Shown: piece after piece, positions 1 through 12,188 of the stretch
Layout: the number at the start of each line of letters is the position of its first letter
Numbering within the stretch: the first letter of the stretch is position 1
Source: Oreohelix idahoensis
Lineage: Eukaryota; Mollusca; Gastropoda; Stylommatophora; Oreohelicidae
Assembly (NCBI GenBank): GCA_024509875.1
Contig: JAMPIV010009928.1
Coordinates: 712,001-776,000, forward strand
Direction of reading: 5' to 3'
DNA length: 64,000 nt
Translations under genes and position numbers: made by a program
The notes under the pieces: model-generated
Told to the model about the DNA's origin: nothing
Database searches by the model: none
The model's input: the letters and a program-made list of their open reading frames with translations, nothing else

Positions 1-3000
1 AATCTTTGCAGTTTAAGGATTGACCAAACCATAGCCAATAATTCACGGTCTAGGACCGAGTAATTCTTCTCTGCGGCATTTAATTTCCGAGAAATATACA
101 TCACAGGATGCAGAGTTCCAGAGTACTCTTGCATTAGTGCTGCTCCAATCCCGGTGGATGAAGCGTCACTACGAAGGATAAATGTCTTATCCTTAGAAGG
201 CAATACTAGGATAGGTAAAGTAGAAAACATAGTTTTAACCTTATCCAAAGAGGATTGACATTCTTGAGTCCAATGGACTACATTAGGAGACCCTTTCTTT
301 AGCAAGGAAGAAAGAGGTGACATAATGGAGGACAGATTCGGAATGAATCGTCCATAAAATTGTATTAGACCTAAGAGACTTCGCACTTGCTTTTTAGTCT
401 TAGGAATAGAAATGTTAAGTATCTTACTTGTATTATGGTCTTCTGTTTTTAGGAACCCATGACCAACACGGTGTCCTAAGAAAGATATTTCGCTAAAACC
501 AATACATGCTTTCGATGGTTTCGCTGTCAGGTTATGCTCGCGTAAGATAGACAATAGTTCATTTATCCCATTATAGTGATCGTTCCAAGTATCACTGAAA
601 AGGCAGATGTCATCAAGATACGCAATGACATCTGAGCGATGAGATAGGATTCGACGCATCATGCGTACGAATGTTGCAGGGGCGTTCATAAGACCGAAAG
701 GCATGAAATTCCATTGGAATAGACCCCTAGGCGTCGAAAAAGCAGTAAACGGTTTGGCGGGTTCGGATAATGGAACTTGCCAATATCCCTTAGACAAATC
801 GAGTTTAGTAAAGAAATGAGAATTCGATAGTCTCGTAAGTAGCTCTTCTAGTAAAGGCATAGGTTCAGCATCAAATTTAGTCACTTGATTCAATTTGCGA
901 TAATCCACGCAAAGACGTATGTTATTGTCTTTTTTTCGTACAATAACCATCGGCGAAGAATATGCTGATGTGGATGGTTCAATAATTTTTAACTCTATCA
1001 TCTCATCTAACTCTTTCTCTACCTGTGCTTGAAAATGTATCGGGATAGGATACGGTCTGACTCTTATAGGACTATGGTCAGTAAGAATAATGTCATGTTG
1101 AATGACATCAGTTTGACCAGGAATGTCAGTAAGGACATCCTGAAATTGTTCTAACATAGTAGAAACTTGTTTCTGCTCTCCTGGAGATAATTCTGGAGAA
1201 ATTGCAACATCTTTCCATGATTCATTAGAGTGAAGAGGAATCAGTAAAAAAGGTAGATTTACATCCGAGAAACTCGTTTCCTCATCCTGTATTACTGACA
1301 GAGATGAGTACTGTCCATGTTGGACTGGAAAATCGTCCGTTGCCTGGAAAACAGGTTGTAAATAATCCGGACGTTCATGGAATTTCGTGAGCATGTTGAT
1401 GTGGAAGGTTTTACGCTTCCCGTCAATATCGACGATATAGTCAACATCGGAAACTTTTGATATTATATCGTACGGACCTTTCCAAGAAATAAGAAGTCTA
1501 TTTTCCCTACAAGGTAGCAAGACAAATGCTTTGTCACCTGGACAAAGTTGTCGCAAGCATCTCTTTTTATTGGCAAAATCCCTTGCCTTCTGTTTCGCAA
1601 ATTCAGAAGAAGCAGTTGCCAATTTGCATGCTTCAATAATCTTGTGTCTAAGTGCGATGACATATTCATAAGAGGATTTTGTGTCATCGACAATATTATC
1701 AGCAGTTATAAGATCATGAAGTAAGGACATAGGACCTCGCGGTTTCGCGCCAAAGACAAGTTCAAAGGGAGAAAATCCTGTATGTTCGTTGGCGACCTCT
1801 CTATATGCAAAGAGAGCCGCGGGTAAAACCCTATCCCAATCCTGAGGATGATCTTCTGTTATCTTACCTAGTAGGTTTTTCAGAGTTCTATTCAAACGTT
1901 CCACCATCCCATTGGACATAGGATGATAAATACTACTCAGCGATCTCTCTATCTTAAGAGTCGCCATTACTTGAAACATGGTATCCGATATGAGTTGGGT
2001 ACCATGGTCGGATAATATTTCTGCTGGAAACCCCAGACGAGAAAATATTAACCAAAGAGCATCTGCGACATCAGCAGTAGTTATGCTCTTTAGAGGAACA
2101 GCCTCCGGCCAACGTGTGCACATATCAACACACGTCAAAATAAATTGGTGTCCTCTAGCAGACTTTATCTTAAATGGACCAATGATGTCTATCGCCATTT
2201 TTTGAAATGGCCGAATGGGAATGTCTGCAGCCTGAATAGGTGCATCATGGCGTGGACCTCTGGATTTAATCTCTTGACATACTTTACAAGATCGACAATA
2301 GATTCGTATGTCCTTATTCACAGCAGGCCAAAAGAAAGATTGAAGAACTCTAGCTTTAGTACGGGAAAAACCCATATGTCCAGCACACTGCGAATCATGA
2401 GCGTGCTGTAAGATTTTGACTCTCATATTTTTAGGCACAAGGATTTGAGAATGAATGGACTTAGCGGAGTCTTGTACCATACGTACAAGTACGCCATTCT
2501 TCATCGTAATCCAAGATTTACGATTTGTATCCTTATTCGGATCACCTTCTGTTGCCAGAGTAAATAATTTCTTTAGAGTAGGATCATCTTCCTGCTGTTT
2601 GATAAAGGAATCATGGGAAATCTCCAAGGGATCATCTTGGATCTGCGCATCATTATCTTCAGAATGTGAAGATTGTGGCATATTAAGAGCTTGAGCCCTA
2701 GTGATTACTGCATTAGCAGATTGCATATTAACATTTTCCCAATTAGAAATTTGCTGTGGAGTGCATTCCTTCACTCCATGAATGCGACCGATGATAAGAT
2801 CAGCGATCGGATTCGGCAAGAGACATGCTTGCACCTCTCCTGTAAAGAAAGGCGTAGCAATATTGATAATGGCAGTGGAGTACTTCTCCAATGTGCCACC
2901 AAATGTTACACATTTGACTATATTGCCTGTAGCTCGAGAAGGATTTACGAGTGATTGCCTCACTCCGATGGTAGTGCACCCCGAATCGAAAAGAATTGAT

Positions 3001-4739
3001 ACTGGAGTACCATCTATTAGGCCCCTATTAAAGACAAGAGCACCCCTTCCATTATGCGCGATTGACGCATGGAGCGCGGGAAGCGGGTGACCGCAGCTTA
3101 AAGTAGAAACTGTGGTTGGATCGAATAATGTTTTGCATTGCGAACACTCAGATGCTCTAGCAAAATCGAAAGCGGAATTTGCTACACTATTGGAGTCTTT
3201 TTTATCATTATTCTGATTATCGGTGTCGTGGAACTCCTGTTGTGCAGAGTTAGCCTGGTAGTAAGATTTACCATGTCTTTTGTGTTGTGATCTACCTCGG
3301 TTATAATTGTCTCTATAATTATTATTTCCCCTTTTATAACCCCTATTTGGGTTTGAATCATAATATTCATGATCATAATCATCACGCTCATTATACTGAG
3401 TATCCCTGTAATATTGGTTCTTTTCTCTCCATGAAGCACTTGAGTAGTTCCTATAGCTACTCCCCTTTCGAGAATGTCTAAAATTATGGGTACCCCTCGC
3501 GTGTCGAGGACTATCAGCCCGATTCCAGTTCTTCGAAGAAGAACCCTGATTTGAGTGGTTATCTTGGTTTTGATACTTATTCCAATTAACCTTTTTATGA
3601 AATTTATTTTTAGATCCTTGGAATTTGTGTGAGTAATTCTGATTATATTCTGTTGCCGAAGCAACTGGCATACTCTCTTTAATGTTAGAGTTACTAAGAA
3701 TCATGTCAGGGTGTGCCGTGGCATACTGGTCACAATATTCTTCCATTTGCTTTAATGTACTAGGTTTACGCTCATGTAAGAACTCTAGGAATGATTTATT
3801 TACAGAAGACATGACCTTGTCTCTTAGCAATAAATCCGTAAGACCATCAAATGTTTTCTCTGTTTTGGATAATTCAATCCATCGTGAAAGTGTAATTCGT
3901 GCTTTTGAGATGAATTCTGAGAATTCTACACCTACCTCAGGTCTCATTGTTTTAAACAAAAGACGATAACCTTCCTCAGACAGCTGATATCTCTTTATCA
4001 AAGCTGCCCTAACAGCATCATAATTATCCTTGTCGGCCTCTTCAACAAAATATAACTTACTCAGAGAGTCCCCTTTTAGATTTTCAGACAACTGATTCAC
4101 ATACTGTGATTTGTCAACATTATGAGCTGGACAAGCACGTTCAAATCTATCAAGCCAAAATGCTATATCATCACTGGCAGAGTTGAACGCTGGTACCTTG
4201 ACCTTGTACACAAAGGGTTTACCATTACCACCAGATGCCTGATTAACATTACTCATATATGTCAATTTTAATTTCTCTAATTCAAACTCATGTTCTCTTA
4301 TTGCTTTTCTCTCTTCTGCCTCTCTATCTAATCTTTTCTGTTCTGCAGCCGCTTCTAATTTTTTCTGTTCTGCAGCAGCAGCAGCTTCTAATTTTTTCTG
4401 TTCTGCAGCAGCTTCCAATTTCTTCTGTTCTGCATCAAATCTCCTTTCCTCCATTTGCATCTGCAATTTCTTTAGTTCAGCAGCAGTATCAGCTTCTTTT
4501 TCTAATCTTTTTTCTTCAGCCAGAGCTTTTCTCTCTTCAGCCGCAGCTTCTCTTTCTAATCTTTTCTCTTCAGCCAGAGTTTTTCTCTCTTCTGCAGCAG
4601 CTTTTTTCTCTTCAGCAGCAGCTTTTCTCTCTTCTGCAGCTAATGCTTTGTCATACTGAGCAACAGCCCATTGTTCTAAGTCTTTCCCAGTTTTATCAAG
4701 GGATTTTCCTTGTGCAATAAAGTAATCTAATGTAGACAT
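1..4739 (-). CDS. Gag-pol polyprotein of a Gmr1-like Ty3/Gypsy retrotransposon (3' end outside window)
   Basis: One frame stays open on the minus strand from the ATG at 4739 to base 1, at least 1579 codons. I read it by hand, and the four catalytic landmarks below all fall in the same frame. Domain order: Glu/Lys/Ala coiled coil (about residues 20-150), gag core, Arg/Asn/Tyr-rich basic stretch with a Cys-x2-Cys...Cys-x-His cluster, protease (FDSG, Asp about 585), integrase, then reverse transcriptase (YLDD about 1374) and RNase H (SDASSTG, Asp about 1525). Integrase has an HHCC finger, DIIGPF, SDHG and NGMVERLN; 35 residues separate the last Asp and Glu, and a GPY/F-like module follows. Integrase before reverse transcriptase is the Gmr1-type order, unlike ordinary Gypsy. 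Gag and pol are fused without a frameshift. The remainder of RNase H and the 3' LTR lie outside the window. It is an apparently young copy that may still be coding-competent. Confidence 0.88.
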   Translation of the reverse strand, partial: MSTLDYFIAQGKSLDKTGKDLEQWAVAQYDKALAAEERKAAAEEKKAAAEERKTLAEEKRLEREAAAEERKALAEEKRLEKEADTAAELKKLQMQMEERRFDAEQKKLEAAAEQKKLEAAAAAEQKKLEAAAEQKRLDREAEERKAIREHEFELEKLKLTYMSNVNQASGGNGKPFVYKVKVPAFNSASDDIAFWLDRFERACPAHNVDKSQYVNQLSENLKGDSLSKLYFVEEADKDNYDAVRAALIKRYQLSEEGYRLLFKTMRPEVGVEFSEFISKARITLSRWIELSKTEKTFDGLTDLLLRDKVMSSVNKSFLEFLHERKPSTLKQMEEYCDQYATAHPDMILSNSNIKESMPVASATEYNQNYSHKFQGSKNKFHKKVNWNKYQNQDNHSNQGSSSKNWNRADSPRHARGTHNFRHSRKGSSYRNYSSASWREKNQYYRDTQYNERDDYDHEYYDSNPNRGYKRGNNNYRDNYNRGRSQHKRHGKSYYQANSAQQEFHDTDNQNNDKKDSNSVANSAFDFARASECSQCKTLFDPTTVSTLSCGHPLPALHASIAHNGRGALVFNRGLIDGTPVSILFDSGCTTIGVRQSLVNPSRATGNIVKCVTFGGTLEKYSTAIINIATPFFTGEVQACLLPNPIADLIIGRIHGVKECTPQQISNWENVNMQSANAVITRAQALNMPQSSHSEDNDAQIQDDPLEISHDSFIKQQEDDPTLKKLFTLATEGDPNKDTNRKSWITMKNGVLVRMVQDSAKSIHSQILVPKNMRVKILQHAHDSQCAGHMGFSRTKARVLQSFFWPAVNKDIRIYCRSCKVCQEIKSRGPRHDAPIQAADIPIRPFQKMAIDIIGPFKIKSARGHQFILTCVDMCTRWPEAVPLKSITTADVADALWLIFSRLGFPAEILSDHGTQLISDTMFQVMATLKIERSLSSIYHPMSNGMVERLNRTLKNLLGKITEDHPQDWDRVLPAALFAYREVANEHTGFSPFELVFGAKPRGPMSLLHDLITADNIVDDTKSSYEYVIALRHKIIEACKLATASSEFAKQKARDFANKKRCLRQLCPGDKAFVLLPCRENRLLISWKGPYDIISKVSDVDYIVDIDGKRKTFHINMLTKFHERPDYLQPVFQATDDFPVQHGQYSSLSVIQDEETSFSDVNLPFLLIPLHSNESWKDVAISPELSPGEQKQVSTMLEQFQDVLTDIPGQTDVIQHDIILTDHSPIRVRPYPIPIHFQAQVEKELDEMIELKIIEPSTSAYSSPMVIVRKKDNNIRLCVDYRKLNQVTKFDAEPMPLLEELLTRLSNSHFFTKLDLSKGYWQVPLSEPAKPFTAFSTPRGLFQWNFMPFGLMNAPATFVRMMRRILSHRSDVIAYLDDICLFSDTWNDHYNGINELLSILREHNLTAKPSKACIGFSEISFLGHRVGHGFLKTEDHNTSKILNISIPKTKKQVRSLLGLIQFYGRFIPNLSSIMSPLSSLLKKGSPNVVHWTQECQSSLDKVKTMFSTLPILVLPSKDKTFILRSDASSTGIGAALMQEYSGTLHPVMYISRKLNAAEKNYSVLDRELLAMVWSILKLQR

Positions 4740-4798
4740 TTTGTCTTCTTAAATCAGAAACCTGAAAAAGTAAATAAATTACCTTATTTCACTTTAAT

Positions 4799-5028
4799 GG
4801 GAGACAAGTCTATACCACAGACTTAGTCTTAGTGAAAAACTTGTATGGTTTATAATAACCAATGATAACTTGAGTACCTGTGGACAACAATAACTGTATC
4901 TCAAATACTGTGGGAGACAAGCCTTAGAAAGGTCTTGTATACCTCAATGTAATCAAAGATCACTTGGGTACCTGTGGAAAATAATCATAAAGTACTGATC
5001 TGTACTATACTATCAGTGTATACCACTA
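4799..5028. repeat. Imperfect tandem duplication, about 115-bp unit, two copies
   Basis: The string gggagacaag recurs at 4799 and 4914. In both copies it is followed at similar spacing by a cttgtat element and by a stretch ending in gtacctgtgga. The duplication lies in the presumed untranslated leader of the Gmr1-like element. Confidence 0.6.
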
Positions 5029-6061
5029 TAACTCCTATGTCATATGTCAACTAAGACATTACAAAGGACAAACAAGAAAAGACAATATGAACACATTTGC
5101 AGAGATCAAATTAAATTGAATAGGAGAAATGAAAAAAATGATCACAGAAACCGTGATGATAACTGCAATAAGATAACAAGACAAATAACGCCACAGTGTA
5201 TAAACATAAGGGTGTAAAGAACTGAAATGAAAGGAAAGATGAGACCTACAATTATACAAACAAATCAAACAAAAATAAAGAACAGAAAAAATGTTACAAA
5301 TACAAATATGAAACAGTCGTCACAACTAACCAAATATTTGCAAACTATGTTGCATGCAAATTTCAATTAAGAAATTGCTCCCTATAGAACGCCAGAACAA
5401 GACCAATATCACTCGGTATTTCCTGTTCTAGTCACCTCCCATCCAGGCCCGCAACATATAAACACCTACACATATAAACAAATAACATGTAAACATAAAT
5501 AGCATATAGCATACAATATAATTTATATCATGAATGGAATGTGTTGCAGGTATAGTGTTGCAAAGCAGGCACAGTTTATTTTAATACTAATAACTTGCCA
5601 CTTTATTCAGTAATAGATTTAGTTTTAAACTATTACACAGTTCAATTTTTTTGTTGAGCATATGAAGATCCAACGATGAAATATGCACTTTATGTTCAAC
5701 AACACTGTGATTCTTCTGTACGTTGAGAAATGTCAACAATACTGCTCCAGATATTTTCTACACTTGACACAACTGTCCTGTGTAATACCGTCTGTACAGC
5801 GAAAAACTGTCAACAAGCGCTGACCTAGATACAGCATCCTATCGGTAATACAGGTCAAGCTGACATCGACTGTATAGCTGTCCTACTGGTGTTTATGTGG
5901 TCAAACAAATGTTCTTTCAACTGTAAACTGTGATTCTCAACACAAAACTGCGTAGGCTGGACCCAGGAATCTGGCTCACCACTGTAAAGTTTGTTTTCAC
6001 TCGCACGCTCTGTAAGGTGTCAATCTGTAAAGAAGTGTACAGAGTTGTTGAGATCAGGCAT

Positions 6062-6190
6062 GCTCCAGTTTACCCAGCTGTAAATGGGTAACTCACCCTA
6101 GTCCTGAGTTAGGGAAGGCAAAGGCAGCTGTAAATAGTAGTTTCCCTCTAAGGCTCCAGGGGAAGCAGGCCCTAAACTTGGTCACTTCAA
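6062..6190 (+). repeat. SINE-like fragment with a shared central motif
   Basis: Contains acccagctgtaaatgggtaa, the reverse complement of a motif (ggtaccca-ttca-gctgggt-gact) also seen in tRNA-headed SINE fragments near 28475 and 48276. No intact tRNA-like head is visible here. Confidence 0.35.
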
Positions 6191-8387
6191 CCGACGCAGA
6201 ATGGTGTATGTATGGAGTAGAAGTGTAGAGTGTGATTAACGCGAATGGTGTACTGTTCGTGTTCTGACCAATCTAATCACTCATACACTTGTGTCTACAA
6301 GGCACCAATGCAGACTGCTGGAATCTTTGTTTACACAATTTATTCAGACGTACACACTGGGACATAACGAGTACATTATGGGTATGTTGACACATCAATT
6401 TGTAGGCATACATAGCAGATCCAAAGTCATGACACATTCGAAAATAATGGGTAGTACATCAAAATTTCAATGTCATGATACATTATGGCCGCATCCCCTA
6501 TCTGACTAAACGCGTCAGTGAAGGCGGATCGGTAAATAACTAAAGTTGCTTGACGTCCATAGTTTGTAGCATATTATGAAACCACGAAAAGGGGGTTCCT
6601 ATCAAGATTGAGATCTCCTTGCCACTGTCCGATAATAGGATATATAATCTGTTCTCTTGGCAGTGATCAAAACATATGATGACAGAAATATAACATGGCC
6701 GCCTCCATGAGTTGTCGCTCACTCACTCGTAGGAAGGTGAATATAAGCCAAAGTTAATTTATAATGGGCATATAAATCATTTCATAAATGTTTCCATACA
6801 GCTCTACGGTAATCAGGTTAATTCACGTAGCCATAACCGCTGTAGGAAAGCCTGTCATCTTCGTCGATACAAAACACGACCCTAGCGATACGAAGCACAA
6901 TGTTCCATCTAGGTCTAACCGACATGAGATCATCAAAATAGGGTCTGGCAATACATGGAGTCCGAATTATACATTGTACCGTACCTTAGGAGAATCTCTA
7001 ACACAAACTCTAGTAGAGATACCATCTCCTTTAGAAGAAAACCACTTCATAAATCATTTTTCCTAAAGAATCTACCAGCCCTTTGAAAAATGCGTACCCG
7101 CCATTATCACGGTACATCGGAACTCATCACGACTTGTCAAGACAACTCATACTTCCGCTAGAGCGGAATAACAAGAATCTAGTCCCGCCTACCCATCCAA
7201 AATATACAATATAGGACTGATTCTACTTGTACTAATAATATGTAATACATATGAATTCAGGCCATAAACATAATAAGCAAATTAATCTATTTTCTGGCCG
7301 TAAAAAATAAGTACAAATATAAGAGCAATATCCATGCGCCGGATCAATATCAAGAACGATTACTCCTATAATCAAAAGTGTGAATCAAACATGGATTATC
7401 TCGCTTTCCCCATAGACAGCATTTTCATACACAAATGAATGAATGTCTATATCTTTTCCATATTAAATAGCCATATCGATTTTTGTAATATGTGCGTCAA
7501 AATATGCACGCAACACTCATGTAGTAGTAATGGCAGTAATCTCAATAGTTCCTAGATCCCTGAATTTTAAGTAATTCAAAATCAACAATTCATTTTGCAT
7601 TGAAGTAAAGTTTGCAGAATATATAAATGAAGCTTTTATTTAGATTTTCTCCAGATGTACAACCTTAGTTAAAATGCGACTCCATTTTCATTCCTGTAGC
7701 ATTCATCCTTCAATATACATAGTCTCATAAATTTTAGGTCTCCAATTTTCGATGAACAAATGTACAATTTATTCTTGTCTACTATATTGAGGTCGAAATA
7801 CTAAATCGAGATTTTATCCACCTGAGGAATATGTCATACTGACTACCAAATATGTTCTGTATTCAGAACCTTGAAAACACATCCGTTGATTTAGAGAATA
7901 AACGTGTCATAGGGCTAGGGGTCGGGTTAGCCATTATTCTCTTCACTGGAGTCTCCATGTAGCTACAAATAAATCGTGGTGAGAACTTTACTGTTAGGGG
8001 TTTGGGCGGTCCATATATCACAAACTGGTTTCTAAGACTGTTGGGGGAAGTTATTTTGATTTGTCAGTCTACCGGATATCCTTTGGGATAATCTGTTTCA
8101 TTGGCGAAGGCACCAGTTAAGATGGATAGTCCACTAGTTATGTCTGTCGTATTTACGTCACAGTTACTATACAAGTTACTATGATAGCAAATGGTATAAC
8201 CTTTTATTCGAGGGTATATTTAATTCTGTTTAGAGATTTCAGGTCTCGTATTATTTTCTGTAACTGTCTGGAAGGCTTTATTAAAAAATGTCGATAAGAG
8301 GCTATGTGACAAATGACGTCATCAATAACTTGTGTACTAGAATTATTTAAAGGATAATTGCTAACAACTAATGTCGTAATCATTCCG

Positions 8388-10419
8388 GTTACACACTCTC
8401 TAGGTGGAACCACAAGAAGGCAGACTGGACAATGTACCAGCATCGTACCAGTATACTGGCTAGAGATCTGACTGTAGAAAAAGACATCAATAAGTTAGTC
8501 GATGAATTCAGCAGATGCATATTACAGGCTGCTCGTGAAACAATACCTAGAGGGGCTCATAAGCACTACAAACCATATTGGAATAGTGAACTAGAGCAAC
8601 TGCACAACGACGTGGAAACATCTCGAAAGCAGGCAGAGACTAGTCCATGCCAAGAACACCACAATAGCTACCAGCAAGCTAAGGCCAAATTTCAAAGAGC
8701 CAAGGTGCAGGCCAGGCGGAGAAGCTGGAAGGAGAAAACCGAGTCATTGAACTTCGAAAGAGATACAAGGAAACTGTGGAAGCTGGTAAAACAACTTAAC
8801 GATGAGGGTACAGGGAGAAACTAAAAGATTGCACTGTACAAAGATGGAAACATCCTCAAGGGAAAACAGGCAGCTGATCACTTTGCAGACAGGAGACTCG
8901 TGAGAAACAACAATACGCAGGACGAGATGGAACCATACCTGAAGTTATGGAGGCACCAATCACATTCAGAGAACTGGAGCTTGCAATATCCAAATTGAAA
9001 ATGAGAAAGTCGCCAGGAGTTGATGGAGTGTCCAATGAAATGATTAAGAACTTGGGAACCGCAGCAAAAACAAAGCTGCTGCAGATCTTCAATATTTCTT
9101 GGAACTCAGGCAGAGTTCCACAGACCTGGAGGGAAGCAATCGTGATACCACTCCTAAAACCAGGAAAAGACAGTTCCACGGCCTCCAGCTACAGACCAAT
9201 CAGCCTTACAAGCTGTCTCTGCAACACTATGGAACGTATCATCAACGTCAGGCTACAGTGGTACCTTGAAAGTGAAAACCGTCTTGTACCACAGCAGGCG
9301 GGCTTTAGGCAGTGTTACTCTACCGAAGATCAGGCAACTTACCTTTCCCAAGAGATTGAGGATGCGTTCCAAGATAAGAAACTGGTACTAGCAGCATGAA
9401 TAGATCCAAGGAAAGCATTTGACAAGGTTTGGAAAGAAGGGCTTCTGAAGAAACTGAGAAACTGTAGAGTGAATGGTAGGATGTACAAATGGGTGAAAGC
9501 ATACTTGCATAACAGAAGAGCCCGAGTACAACTAGATGGCCTCAAGAGTAAGAAAATTCTACTGCGCCATGGCGTCCCTCAGGGAGGGGTTCTGTCCCGC
9601 ACACATTTCCTAGTCTACATCAACGACCTGGTTGCTGAACTACCACATGGAATGAAAGTGGCAATGTACGCTGATGACCTGGTAATATGGTGTACAGATG
9701 AGCATGCAACAGTGGCCACCAAATTGCTACAAAGAGCTATAGATGCCTTAACCTCATGGGCAAATAGATGGTGTGTCTGCATCAACACAGACAAGTGCAG
9801 CACTACGCTCTTCACCCTCTCTCCCAAACAAAAAGCTGGTGTCATCAAGATAAATGAAGAGCTCCTGAGAGAAGATAAACAACCCACCTATCTCGGAGTT
9901 ACATTCGATGATAGGCTGACATGGAAGCAGCACATCAACAAGGCAGCAACAAAGGCCAGGAGGAAGCTAGCCATCCTGAGAAAACTAAGTGGAACCACAT
10001 GGGGAGCCAGCGGGAAAATACTTAGTAAAGTTTACCAGCAGGGCATACGACCACACCTGGAATGTGGGTCAGCTGCGTGGTGTCCAGCATCAAACACCAC
10101 ATTACAAGAGCTAGATAAGGTGCAAAACCAGGCGCTTAGGGTCATCACGGGGGCAATGAAATCAACGCCTATAGTGAAGATGGAGAAAATGGGGATGATA
10201 CAAGCACTGAGAGAACTCAGAGACACGAAAGTGCTAACACAGGTAAAAAAGTTCCTCTGTATGCCAAGCCATCCAATGAAGGACAGATTCCCAAACCTAG
10301 CAATGTGGCGATTGAAAAGAAGCAGCTTTATCCACCAGGCCAAACGATTTCGTAGACAAACCACAGACCTGCCTGAAGTTGACAGCCCCCTAAAGTCTGT
10401 GCCAGAACAAACCCCTTGA
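8388..10419 (+). pseudogene. LINE reverse transcriptase, broken
   Basis: Pieces at 8388-8824, 8947-9399 and 9400-10419 together cover a whole RT domain. Visible motifs are KSPGVDGVSNEM, SSYRPISLTSC, a KAFDKVW block, HGVPQGGVLS and the catalytic AMYADDLVIW. The first piece is frameshifted from the second near 8820-8947. A TGA at 9397-9399 sits where the sister LINE has Trp just before the ID-x3-AFD block, so this looks like a TGG to TGA change. The frame ends at 10419, before RNase H. Confidence 0.88.
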
Positions 10420-10551
10420 AGAGAGGAGCCTGGACTACCAGTACACATCCAGACAAAAGTGAAAGGAATATTCAACAGGGATGAACAGAACAGCGTGCAA
10501 CGTAGGACAGTCACTCTCAGTTTCCTGGAGGATGAAAACCCACAGTACCTC

Positions 10552-11316
10552 TGAGTCCGAGTATACACGGATGGGTCCGCACAGAATGCAGTAAAGAATG
10601 GAGGAGCAGGAGTGTACATAGAATACCCAAACAACGCTAGGGATACGGCCAGAGTACCAACGGGGAAATTATGTAACAACTATAATGCAGAAATCCAGGC
10701 AATCAAGGTGGCAACTGAGAAACTGTTGAACACCCATCTCGGTCCACAGCCTGTCGTATTCCTGACAGATGCAAGATCAGCGCGCCAAGCACTTCAGTCC
10801 AGAAAATTGCCAAGTATACAAGCCCTACTTTCTGAAATGTGCAACCAGCGCAGGGTCGCCATGCAGTGGATACCGTCTCATTGTGGAATACCAGGAAACG
10901 AGAGAGCGGACCGACTGGCTAAAGAAGGTGCTACAGACGAGCAACCGGATGTACCAGTTACGTACCATCAGAAGAAAAAGATGATCAAATCAATCAGAAA
11001 GCCACCAACACCAACACAGGATGACTACCAAGCTATGAACAGATCAGAACAAATTATCATTCTGCACCTCAGAACAGGACACAACCGACTCAGCAGCCAC
11101 ATGTATACAAAATTCAAAATTGGCAATTCAGCCATGTGTACATGTGGACGGGCACCCCAGACTGCAGAGCCCGTACTTCAAGATTGCCCCGAATATGATA
11201 TATTGAGGCAAACCCACTGGCCCAGAGAAACAACACTGGAAGCAAAACTATACGGACCTCTGTATGAACTACAAAAGACAGTGATGTTTATACAAGAAAC
11301 AACATTGCAGATATAG
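10552..11316 (+). pseudogene. LINE RNase H domain plus C-terminal Cys/His motif
   Basis: Starts with VYTDGSAQN (first catalytic Asp) immediately after a TGA at 10552-10554 that replaces the Trp of the sister copy. Further signatures are a YNAEIQAI block (Glu), LTDARSA (Asp) and IPSHCGIPGNERAD (His and Asp). The C-terminus has a CTCGRAPQTAE region that normally forms a Cys/His finger in such LINEs; here the usual His is replaced (AEPVLQDC), which would weaken the finger. The RNase H frame from 10612 on is otherwise open to 11316. Confidence 0.85.
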
Positions 11317-11360
11317 ACAATATAGTTCAAGCGAACGAAAGAAGAAAAAGAAGATAAGAT

Positions 11361-12188
11361 CTCTCCCAACCGAGTCTCTTCTCATGACCTCGGTCTCGGT
11401 TCTTCATGTCCCACTCATTCATCCCTTTTCGTCAGACTCAATTATTACACAACACCCCGTGTAGTCCTGTGGTGGGGGGTGGGGGGGGGGTGTCTTAGTG
11501 CAAACGAGAGAAAGAGTTGAGCTACTGTTCTCTCAAGCATGTCGTAAAAGACAGATGATGTGAGGATGTCCGTGGGACTGGCAACGTCATTATGTAAAAC
11601 AAATTGTGACAGAAACTCCAGCTGTAAGATCACGTGAATGAAATGGCTGGTGTCAAACCCTGACAGCTGACGTTTCACACTTCTCACAGGATGGACTGAC
11701 GTACAGATTTACACAACATGGATTCACTGAATAAACCCGTCCAGGACGATCCAAGGTTTAATCCATAAGATAAAATACAACAGGACGAACTGTATACAAA
11801 TCAATTCAGGCTTCACTCCCTGACATTCCATGTCCGGCATCTTCAGTAATTGCCCTTGTCATTCATACTGCCCATATTTCCGTTGTCGGCCTTTTTTAAT
11901 ATAAACTGCTGATAAAACTGCGTGTGCTTTAACTTCAATTCCCGCGGATACCTGAGAGGTTAACCTGCCTCAGAATTACACAAATCCTGAATACTACGAA
12001 ATCTGCGCCCAACAAAAATGGACACCTTGTTCTTCCACCGGCTCGACCAACGCCCACTCTCTATCCGACGTCACACTTTCACTCTGACGCCATATCTAAC
12101 AAAGCCTTTTACTTCTTTCATAAAGTCTGCGCAACTATAATTGAATGAACCCTTTATCGGGAAAACCCGACGTCTTCCATGACCGTGT
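11361..12188. other. Intergenic stretch with one dispersed-repeat copy
   Basis: No gene is seen. Around 11520-11640 lies a copy of an unclassified dispersed repeat (core words: gcatgtcgta, ctggcaac, tgtaaaacaaattgtgacagaaac) found at five other places in the window. A G-rich run sits at 11470-11490. Confidence 0.5.

Larger units (their letters stand above)
4740..8385. other. Non-coding stretch: leader and presumed 5' LTR of the Gmr1-like element, then AT-rich DNA
   Basis: No convincing gene is visible. Because gag starts at 4739 on the minus strand, its leader, primer-binding site and 5' LTR should lie here. I could not fix the LTR borders: no second LTR is in the window for comparison, and no clear tRNA-complementary primer site stood out. 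It contains a 115-bp tandem duplication (4799 onward) and a SINE-like motif near 6062. From about 7200 it is simple AT-rich sequence. Confidence 0.4.
8388..11360 (+). mobile_element. Non-LTR retrotransposon (RT plus RNase H type), 5'-truncated and mutated
   Basis: Begins inside the linker between endonuclease and reverse transcriptase, so the 5' end including the endonuclease is missing. RT, a C-terminal RNase H and a Cys/His motif follow. The 3' end is a purine tail of GAA-like repeats at about 11333-11358. The protein closely resembles the LINE at 18609-22776, so both belong to one family. RNase H downstream of RT points to the I/Nimb side of the LINE tree; that clade name is an inference. 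Frameshifts and stop codons make this copy dead. Confidence 0.88.

Noticed and set aside
3182..3664. Separate 160-residue minus-strand frame inside gag
   Set aside because: It is in a different frame from the long open gag-pol, which carries all the recognisable motifs.
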